A stretch of DNA of 64,000 bases, from positions 97,456,998 to 97,520,997 of the forward strand of contig CM056377.1 in NCBI GenBank assembly GCA_029718625.1. Reading direction: 5' to 3'. This DNA comes from Synaphobranchus kaupii. Taxonomy: Eukaryota > Chordata > Actinopteri > Anguilliformes > Synaphobranchidae. The notes under the pieces were generated by a model. The model had not been told where the DNA came from. It did no database searches and saw only the letters and a program-made list of their open reading frames with translations. Positions 56,550 to 64,000 of the stretch are shown one piece after another. The position numbers and the translations under genes were made by a program. The number at the start of each line of letters is the position of its first letter. Within the stretch, counting starts at the first letter, position 1.

Positions 56550-56576
56550 CCCCCCCCCCCCCCCCCCCCCCCCCCC
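56550..56576. repeat. Poly-C tract (27)
   Basis: 27 uninterrupted C, the longest homopolymer in the window. Confidence 0.95.
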
Positions 56577-56632
56577 TCTGTTGAGAAGGAGAGGGGAGAT
56601 CCTAATTTAACACACACACACCCCTGAGGTGA

Positions 56633-57091
56633 TTGCAAATAGCTGGTGCATCTATGTTTCATTGTTGGTTCCAAGGGAATGAACCAATCTGTTGTATGGG
56701 TACCCTAAAGCCATCTACCAGTTGGGATCAAAGGGATTTTGACCATAAAAACCCATGGAACTTTACCGCAGTCTTACCCGTACCAGACGCACCACTGAAC
56801 CCGGACGGCTCTGATGGGAAAGACGCAGTCTTACCCATACCAGACGCACCACTGAACCCCGACGGCTCTGATGGGAAAGGCGCAGTCTTATCCTTACCAG
56901 ACGCACCACTGAACCCGGACGGCTCTGATGGGAAAGGCGCAGTCTTATCCTTACCAGACGCACCACTGAACCCAGACGGCTCTGATGGGAAAGACGCAGT
57001 CTTACCCATACCAGACGCACCACTGAACCCGGACGGCTCTGACGGGAAAGGCGCAGCCTTACCCCTACCAGACGCACCCGGACGGCTCTGA
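56633..57091 (+). CDS. Hypothetical ORF built on a 19-residue repeat
   Basis: ATG 56633 gives 152 codons. About 45 unique residues (MQIAGASMFHCWFQGNEPIC at the start) precede five to six copies of a 19-residue unit of the form AVLPxPDAPLNPDGSDGKx. Because the 57-bp unit is a multiple of three and lacks stops, other frames on both strands are open too, so openness is weak evidence of coding. The unit is acidic, Pro/Gly/Asp-rich and probably disordered. The frame runs out after an 8-bp deletion in the last units. No known family recognised. Confidence 0.3.
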   Translation: MQIAGASMFHCWFQGNEPICCMGTLKPSTSWDQRDFDHKNPWNFTAVLPVPDAPLNPDGSDGKDAVLPIPDAPLNPDGSDGKGAVLSLPDAPLNPDGSDGKGAVLSLPDAPLNPDGSDGKDAVLPIPDAPLNPDGSDGKGAALPLPDAPGRL

Positions 57092-57136
57092 TGGGAAAGG
57101 CGCAGCCTTACCCCTACCAGACGCACCACTGAAATT
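56768..57136. repeat. 57-bp minisatellite, about 6.5 copies
   Basis: GCAGTCTTACCC-like starts at 56768, 56825, 56882, 56939, 56996 and 57053 (57 bp each), then 57102 after an 8-bp deletion of CCACTGAA. Units contain CAGACGCACCACTGAACCC and GACGGCTCTGATGGGAAAG. Confidence 0.95.
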
Positions 57137-58003
57137 GTGACGAACTTCTGCGTTTCCAAACCCGCATCTCGTTTGATCACCGAGACAGAGTTGGCCTGCC
57201 ACCGTCCACAGAATAAACCAAGCTGGTTTATACTCAACAGCTGTTTTGAGGACACGTTTCTTCAAACTGTTCCTCTACTGTCTCCCTTGCGGCCGGACCC
57301 AAGTGGAGACCTGTGCACGTCCACGTCGACCTGACTGGAAACCTGTCGCGACCCGACTTTGGGGAAGAAGTCTCCAGGAGTCCACGCACCTGCCGGGACC
57401 TTGGACCAGCTGACGAGCTGACATCACTTACAGAATCGGGACTGGCCTTCCCTTTGTTACCGTTAAGTATTGAAACGCATTTTATTTAGCACTGACATCA
57501 ATTGATAGTCTAGCATAAAACCTGTAATACCCAGTTGAGGTCATTTTACTGCTGGTTCCTACTTTTGTTTGTATTTTGTTTTGCTATGCGCGTTTCGGTC
57601 GGGAATAGCCAATTTCCCTGACCTTATAGTTTTACACTGTTAAAACTTTATATGTATAAGACTGATAAAACGAGCTAACCACAAAATATAGTTTAGCATG
57701 TCATTAACCCATAACACAAACTAACCTTTGTTAATGGTAGGACTTTAGCTTCTATATTTAGCCGTCACATAATTATCATTTCCTCTGATTAAGAATAAGT
57801 CATAGAATGTTATATCAATTATTGTTTCTATTATTCAGATATTCATAGTTGTAGCCAATAAAACATGTCATTTTTCCAACCCATTGTCGTGTCTACGTTA
57901 TTTCACTAAGTTGGGCTCTATTGACGTATAGAATTCTAATTGAGTGTTGAACTTAATTAATTCTGAATAAAAGTGACCAAACCTCACTACAGCTACATGT
58001 TTG
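57137..58003. other. Possible LTR-like or leader sequence
   Basis: GC-rich at 57280-57450, then AT-rich with GCCAATAAAACATGTC (57855, polyadenylation-like). The shape suggests a transcribed leader or LTR with the adjoining minisatellite, but no duplicate was found. Confidence 0.25.
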
Positions 58004-58536
58004 TGTCATGGTTTATGACCCTTTTTCCCTTGCGGTCGTGTTCCTCGGTCGCCACAAGTGGGCGCTGCTTCGTTGGTGGAGTTTTGGCTCCTTTCCTTCT
58101 TCTCGCGAAGAAGTTCTCATCAACGTTGCACAGCTGCACATGGTTGCCGGTGAGCTATTTAAGCCCATGTTCCTTTTGTTCTGGGCTTCGATATTGATTG
58201 TTTGTTGTTTGTGCTGTGGTGTGTTGTATGGCATTATTTGTGCTGTTTTGTGTGCGGTTTATTTTTCCCCTTTTAAAGTTTTAGTCGTATGATTGATCTA
58301 GTGTTTTCAAGGAGACCATTTTGCTTCGTTGTGCTTTTATTGGAGTTTTGCGGTACTCGCCTTTGTGCTTTGAGCTTCAGGTTGAATTCCTGTTTTGTGT
58401 GCTCATTTCAGTCGCCGCTTTCTGGTCTGTCCTTTGTCGTTTTTGCCTAGATCCTTGGCCATTTTCTGTCTCTTTCTCCTCTCTCTATCTGCTGTCTTTC
58501 ATGATAGCAAGAGGAGTTTGTTTATTAAGAGACAGG

Positions 58537-60442
58537 GGGCCCTATCTTGGCGATCTTGGCGCTTAGTCTAAGCGCATGGCGCTAAGTCCATTTAGGGCGT
58601 GTCCAAGTCTACTTTTGCTATTTTAACGGCGTGTTTTTTGGGCGCTAAGCACGGCGCAAAGTGCAACTGGGCTGAACCTAGTCTCTTCATTAATTATAGG
58701 TGTGTCTTGGGCGTGACATGCAATAAACCAATCAAAATGTCATATCCCATTCCCTTTAAAAGCCTGCTTTTCCACCTTGGCGGATTGCTTATGATGGCGA
58801 AACAGACATGCTCGTGCGTGTTTAGTGCGATCAAGGAATCGGCTATATGGATCAGTAGCAGCAGCAGTAGTAGTATTATGAGTTCCCGGTAATTCCTGAC
58901 AGTGCTGTTTACGAAATATATGCTGTTAAATTTCGTTAAAAGCACCTGCAACAGCTGAGAATAAGCGACCAATTGCTTCCTTCTCACCTTAGAAAACGCC
59001 AAATTAGCCTGCTTGTTTAACGAATTTCGTTTGATTATGCAATGAACTCATGTTCAAGCTTCATTCGAAGTTCATTAGGCTACCTGCATTCTAATTTTGA
59101 TTAATAACATAACTAACGTTATTTTGCCTTAATGATGACACTAAATACAATAAATCTGTCAGGTTGGCAACCCATAGGTTCAGCATATTTTCCCTTGTTT
59201 TATAATGTCCTGCTTATGGAAATGTGACCAACCTGTTTAACTGGTAGCGTAATACTTTAAAACTATTCACTTTCCCAGGAAGACCGTGAAAAGTGCGATG
59301 GACAGCAGGGGAAACAGACCTGCTCATGTAAAGCGAACATGCAGATAATGGAATTAAAATTAATTGTGTAACGTGCTGCAAATTTAGTTTCTAATTAAAG
59401 GCTTAGTTCTTTTTAAAATCTTTTGTTCAAGTTATGGAATTACAGGTGAAATCTGCTGGGTTTTAATAAGCTGAGGATATGGAAACCTTGTCACTGTAAT
59501 TAAAAAAAATATGAAGGATGAAGAATAGCTAAGGTTAGCCTACAATTCAGTTAACTTGATGACATTTATCTCCGTTTTTTAACCATAGTCTATCTAAAAA
59601 ACATTATGCACAGCGATGTCCGCTGTAGCCTAGGCTATTTGAAAAACAATAAAAGCAATATTCACTGGACATGGTTTTGAACTTTTTTCAGTCACAAACC
59701 ATTCTATTTACTTACAGGCTGTATTCCTAGATAAACAGAGCTGTATTGTAATGACATCTGAAGCGCATTTTCAGAACGCAAATGTCCGTCTATTGCAGTA
59801 GCTACGCGGGTTTTCCATTGAATGACAATTCACGCATTAGGTGCAAATGACAATTCGCGCATTAGGCAGCTCCTTTTTAATGGATAGCCATTGTCCCGTA
59901 CCATCGCACATCGTCTGGATGTTGATGGAGTAGGCTGCGAGCAATGTAATGTGGCATCGTTTCCCTTCGCTGAGGGAAAGGTATGTGGACCTATGGAACC
60001 TTTTATTATTATGCATTTTTGATATAGCCTACACAATAATAATATTTCACATTGTGATCTAGATATTTTAGTCATGCTTGTGCACGCCCCTGTGTGTAAC
60101 AGACAGGAGGGTATGCGCGTTGTGCACACGCCTATGTAGACGCACTTATATGCGCCGTTAAAATAACATGTAAACAACTGCGACATGACTTTAGACCAGG
60201 TTTGTAGTGGTTCTAGCGCAAGCGCTTTCTGCTGGCTCAAGATAGCAATACGCCAAAAAGAATCCTGGCCACTCCTCATCTTAAGACCAACACGCCCAGT
60301 TCACTTGTGATGGCGCAAGAATACATGCTAGTTTAAGGACGTAAGCGTTAGGCGTTATTATGGACCTACCGCCGGGTGTAAGATAGCAAAGACACTTGCG
60401 TTTGGGTTAGCGCCGCTTTGCGCCGGGTGTAAGATAGGGCCC
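58537..60442 (+). mobile_element. GGGCCCTATCTT-type DNA element, copy 1
   Basis: Ends GGGCCCTATCTTGGCG and TGTAAGATAGGGCCC are inverted. It is inserted in the solo LTR: CAGGG occurs on both sides and may be a short target duplication. The inner sequence shows subterminal GGCGCTAAGTCC / GCGCCGGGTGTAAG-type text. It lacks a recognisable transposase; the superfamily is open. Confidence 0.8.
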
Positions 60443-60559
60443 AGGGTGTTTTATCATACTGACTTTAGGGCTCTATTTATTCTTCAAGGCAGGGCTAGTA
60501 TTTTCTATTGAGCTTGCGTTAGTCAGATAACCGATAATTCCGGTGCAGCTGTCCTCTCG

Positions 60560-60805
60560 CCCCTGTGTGCCTTTTATCCGTGTATGGAGTTTGACGATTT
60601 TGTTAGGAACTTTAGTTCTGTTTCGTCTGTCGATGCATGTCTTGTACCTTTATCCTTATATGGAGTTTGACGATTCTGTTTGGAACTGTAGTTCTGTTTC
60701 GTCTGTCGGTGCATGACTTGTGTCTTTATCCATATATGGAGTTTGACGATTCTGTTTGGAACCGTTGTTCTGTTTCGTCTGTCGGTGCATGTCTTCCTGT
60801 GGGGA
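60560..60805 (+). repeat. 76-bp tandem repeat inside the LTR
   Basis: TGGAGTTTGACGAT recurs at 60585, 60661 and 60737 (76 bp apart), each with GTTCTGTTTCGTCTGTCG. Another partial unit lies at 61220-61290. Related units occur in the LTR at 10520-10640. Confidence 0.9.
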
Positions 60806-61771
60806 GGATTGGGCGACGTTGTGGACATGTTTGCGTGTGACTGCAAGCCTCATTATAGCCTTGTAACTTTAATTATTGGTTCCCTCGCCTCGTTACATTT
60901 CCCTTTACTGAGAGGCTAGGGCGTGTGTTTTCTATTTAAGCTAGTCACTCTGCTAGTAAAGTTATGGGACTGCGGTGCTCCGTCGGCTCTCCTGTAAAAT
61001 GTTTCTCCCTCCTGGGAGATCGGGAGTTTACTCCTTTATTTATGCATGTGACTGCGAGCTTATGAAACTAGCCACGGAACGTTATCTCTGTTCCTTCGCC
61101 TTCTCGTTACATTCCTCTTTACCAAGAGGCAGGGCTTTTATTCTCTATACTCGTGTTAGTCAGTTAGCCGATAATTCCGGTGCAGCTGTCCTTTCGTCCC
61201 TGTGTGCCTTTTATCCTTATATGGAGTTTGACGATTTTGTTCGGAACTGTAGTTCTGTTTCGTCTGTCGGTGCATGTCTTCCTGTGGGGAAGATTGGGCG
61301 ATGTTGTGGACATGTTTGCGTTTGACTACTAGTCTCTGAGAGTAGCCTTGGAACGTTAGATCCCGTTCTTTTCGCCTCCTGGTTATTCTAATTCACATTC
61401 GTTTTCAGTGTTTGTTTGTTGTGTGTTTTGTTTGTGCCATTATGCTACTCGCCTGTTCTTATGCGTCTCGTTACCGAGACAGGGCGTTTGTTATTTCCGG
61501 CTCGTTCTCTAGTCACTTAGCTTGTAGAAGTTTGAGAGCCTAGTGCTTTGTTCTATTCGCTTGGCTTGGTTTTCTTAGTGAAAGACCTGGCATTTGCGCT
61601 TCTACTTATTGGTGTGTCACAGTGAGCCGGTTAGTAGCTTTGGTACGTGTTCCCTGTCTTGTCTCCTCCCTTATCTGCGGGGTTTCCCGCCTTAGTGGCC
61701 TAAGGGCTTAAAGAATCCCCTTGCTGCGTTTGGCTCCTCCTACCTCACACGTCACACCCCATTACAGTTTG

Positions 61772-63183
61772 AGATTTAATGTGTGCTGGAACTAAGCTGT
61801 AATATGCTGTACCGATAGTAAATTCCACCAGCCTGGCTGTGTGGTCATTAAACTATTTGAATCTTTGAATGAGTAAAACCTTTAATCTTTTTCCTTTCAC
61901 TGGTTTCTATTATTTATGCTAGCATTTGTAAGGAGACCAGTGCTTATTATTCGACCAGTACTTCTACACCACAACGGAACAAAGAGTTTCCACATAACAG
62001 CTCTGAAAATGAAAATGTGGCATTCAGCCCTGCTTTTTGCCAAAAAATGGGGTAGCATAGCATTCTACAGGCTATATTAAGCACCGGCTGTCACCAACTT
62101 TGCTTATACAATGAATTGTGACAACCAATGACCATTGAAATGGTGTGATTTGCCTCTTTAATTTATTCTCTGTAATGATTTTACTAAATTTGGCATTTAC
62201 GCTACCTGACACGATGAAAAGAAACAACACAATCACGTAAGGTACAATTAAGAGACAGGCGAGCATCTGCCAACAGACAGGAATAATTCAGCAAATTGGC
62301 ACACTTTTTAAGGAGGAACAGGTTAAGGCCAATGATCATTGATGATCACTAATGATATATATTTTTTAATTTGGCCATCACATTTTTTCATAAACTTAAA
62401 AAAACAAACATGTTCATTTCAATAACTTGACATGATAAACTGTATATTTTATAGCATACAAACCTTATGGCCAATTTTTATAAAAGAAAAAGAAAAACAC
62501 CCGCAAAACTAAAACTTATAAACCTGACCAAGAATGTGTTAACCTTTAAAACATTGTATAGGAAGAATGGACTCCTTCCTATATTCTGTGATTGCTGAAG
62601 CTGTACAAGCCCATTTTGTTGAAAAGGTTAGCATGCCTTGATTCAGACGTTGTGAATAGCAAGCAAATGCCTCAGGAAATAAGAATTCTGATGAAAACAG
62701 GGAGTGCTTCCACTCCCTTGCTTAATACAGTATATCCTCACACCAGCTACCTTACAAACGCAAATGAAAATGATACATGATAAATGCATACCATAACAAA
62801 TGATAAGGAATGTCAAATTGTCATGCACGAAAGCTGTGATAAAAGGAGGAAATTGCCACCAGGAAAGCCTTTTCCCAAAGCTGCATTGATAATACAAGGA
62901 TAAAGCTGAATGTTGGGTGAAGGCACTTATCACTGGCTGCTGACTTTGATTGCGCTGGACGGTTTGCTGAACCCTAAAAATTAATTTTGACAGATGAATT
63001 TGCTCCTTTGCTGTGGGAGCATAGTAGGGGATGATAGCAGCAGACCATCGGAGTAGTCAAGTTCTACAGGATTGCCTTGTCATATGAGCCAGAATCTACA
63101 CCACCCCTGAGAGTATAAAGTCACAATTGACAATTAAGAGAACTTTTACGAATCAGCAGTCTTTTCCTACCAGTTAGCTAATA
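61772..63183. other. Upstream region of b3galt2
   Basis: Non-coding and mostly non-repetitive. 62800-63060 (AAAAGGAGGAAATTGCCACC, TTGATTGCGCTGGACGGTTT, AAATTAATTTTGACAGATGA) looks like it could be conserved or regulatory. No gene. Confidence 0.35.
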
Positions 63184-63254
63184 CACTGCCTGGCCAAAAA
63201 AAAAGTTGCACACTCTAATATTTTGTTGGACCGCCTTTAGCTTTGATTACATAA
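63184..63254 (+). mobile_element. Lone Tc1 left-end inverted repeat
   Basis: CACTGCCTGGCCAAAAAAAA then AGTTGCACACTCTAATATTT and CCGCCTTTAGCTTTGATTAC. The last 20 bases are the inverse of the right part of the Tc1 relic at 21940-21970. The partner end is missing. Confidence 0.8.
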
Positions 63255-63530
63255 ACATATTATGTCTGTCCAAGAAAAATAAAGATTTCTCTCTATTTTT
63301 CAGATAACAACAACACACACCATTTGAAGAGCTACCCTCCTGTCAGCCGTTCAGCCCCATGGCATGATCTCTTCCAAGACGCTCACATGGAAAACATGTC
63401 ATCACCCTTGTAACCCCTTGCATGGGCCTCCAAACACACCCATCCGCCAGCTCTGATAACCTGTTTACAACACATGTTTGACTTGATTGAATGTGACCGC
63501 CGCGCTTCACAGCAGTTTATTATCTGCATC

Positions 63531-64000
63531 ATGCAGTGGAGAAGGCGACACTGCTGCCTGATAAAGATGACCTGGAATGTCAAGCGTTCTCTGTTCCGCA
63601 CTCACATGGTGGGGCTCCTCTCCCTCGCGTTCCTGTTTGCCGTTTTTCTCTTCTGCAGTCACCAGGACTGGCTTCCCGGCAGGACAGGTCTGAGGGAAAA
63701 CCCTGTGGCCTACACTGTGCGGGGTTTTCGCTCTGCAAAGAGTGAGACCAATCAGAGCTCAATAAGGAACATCTGGAAGGAGGTTCTTCACTCGGCCCCC
63801 AAACCCCAAACCAACTTGAGCTCCAATCAGGTGGAGGTGCCCTTACAGGGGGTGACGGGGCTGGAGAACTCTTTTAGCACTAACAACAGCCTGTACAGGG
63901 AAATGGGGGTGGGCGGGCAGCCAATCCCACAGCCTTACCGCTACCTCATCAATGAACCTCAGAAATGTCAGAACAGCAGTCCCTTTCTTATACTGCTGAT
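63531..64000 (+). CDS. b3galt2: Beta-1,3-galactosyltransferase 2, N-terminal part
   Basis: Transfers galactose in beta-1,3 linkage to GlcNAc-ended glycans in the Golgi (GT31 family). The frame from ATG 63531 gives 156 codons and stays open to the window edge; the mammalian protein is 422 residues. It starts MQWRRRHCCLIKMTWNVKRS, with a second Met at 13 as in vertebrate orthologs; both ATGs have A at -3. Residues about 26-42 (MVGLLSLAFLFAVFLFC) form the type II signal anchor. The stem region has RGFRSAKSETNQSS, IRNIWKEV, GVTGLENSFS and YLINEPQKCQNSSPFLILL, which lead into the catalytic domain; its DxD motif lies outside. Three N-glycosylation sequons (N74, N95, N118). A splice acceptor CGCTTCACAG|CAG lies about 18 bases upstream, fitting an intronless coding exon after a non-coding exon. 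No stops or frameshifts. Confidence 0.96.
   Translation, partial: MQWRRRHCCLIKMTWNVKRSLFRTHMVGLLSLAFLFAVFLFCSHQDWLPGRTGLRENPVAYTVRGFRSAKSETNQSSIRNIWKEVLHSAPKPQTNLSSNQVEVPLQGVTGLENSFSTNNSLYREMGVGGQPIPQPYRYLINEPQKCQNSSPFLILL

Larger units (their letters stand above)
58004..61766 (+). mobile_element. Very long solo LTR, split by a DNA element
   Basis: Starts TGTCATGGTTTATGACC and ends CACACCCCATTACA, with a perfect 5-bp duplication GTTTG (57999-58003, 61767-61771). Without the insertion at 58537-60442 it is about 1.86 kb. Shares a TATA region (GAGCTATTTAAGCCC, 58152), ATGCTACTCGCCTGTTCTTA (61441) and the terminal AAAGAATCCCCTTGCTGCGT with 10040-11532. Hairpin modules: TCTCCC-TCCT-GGGAGA (61004), CCTCTT-TACC-AAGAGG (61113), GTCTCG-TTAC-CGAGAC (61467), each followed by CGGGAGTTT / AGGGCTTTT / AGGGCGTTT. 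Confidence 0.9.

Noticed and set aside
56728..57255. 175-codon minus-strand ORF over the 57-bp minisatellite
   Set aside because: Open only because the unit is a stop-free multiple of three; at least three frames are open across it.
63536..63745. Alternative frame and antisense ORF overlapping b3galt2
   Set aside because: The frame starting at 63531 matches the galactosyltransferase protein throughout; the others are shadows.

Overview
The window is teleost fish nuclear DNA that is mostly transposable elements. It carries one recognisable host gene: the 5' end of an intronless beta-1,3-galactosyltransferase 2 gene (b3galt2) at the right edge, with its catalytic domain beyond the window. A likely upstream non-coding exon or promoter of that gene lies near 47.15-47.95 kb. 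Fish origin is suggested by the b3galt2 protein, the tRNA-derived SINEs with an L2-like tail, CR1/L2- and RTE-type LINEs, Tc1, Kolobok and many BED-finger hAT elements, and chromodomain Gypsy elements. The species was not determined.

Layout. 0-6 kb: a TTAA-type repeat split by a MITE-like repeat, itself split by a SINE and a degenerate CR1/L2 LINE. 6.2-13 kb: a hairpin hAT MITE, then a decayed minus-strand Gypsy element carrying two hAT insertions; the larger hAT holds an L2 fragment between 93-bp direct repeats, a solo LTR and another hAT exon. 13-18.4 kb: a solo LTR with perfect 5-bp target duplication, SINEs, a 355-bp tandem array full of GAAnnTTC palindromes, and a LINE fragment. 18.5-20.3 kb: a TTAA-flanked Kolobok-like element with about 250-bp inverted ends, coding a P2X7-tail-like Cys domain and, convergently, a THAP exon. 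21-22 kb: a Tc1 relic split by an LTR. 24.4-25.9 kb: second copy of the first repeat. 26.4-31.5 kb: two MITEs and a degenerate Gypsy element split by a solo LTR. 32.7-36.9 kb: nested hAT elements, an RTE tail and a BED hAT with a visible intron. 37.6-42.8 kb: 43-bp minisatellite, hAT MITE, mariner-like foldback, SINE and a hAT deletion derivative. 42.9-46.2 kb: a Gypsy chromovirus with both LTRs but most of pol deleted. 49-61.8 kb: two large GGGCCCTATCTT-ended elements, a long internally repetitive dispersed repeat, a mariner-like foldback, a 57-bp coding-compatible minisatellite and a very long solo LTR. 61.8-64 kb: b3galt2 upstream region and CDS start.

Most TE coding regions contain stops, frameshifts or large deletions, so no element looks autonomous. 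The most interesting signals are (1) the Kolobok-like element pairing a THAP exon with a P2X7 ballast-like domain, and (2) a family of LTRs built from repeated short hairpins followed by a GGGCGTTT-like motif. All boundaries and family calls come from reading the sequence; no database search was possible.
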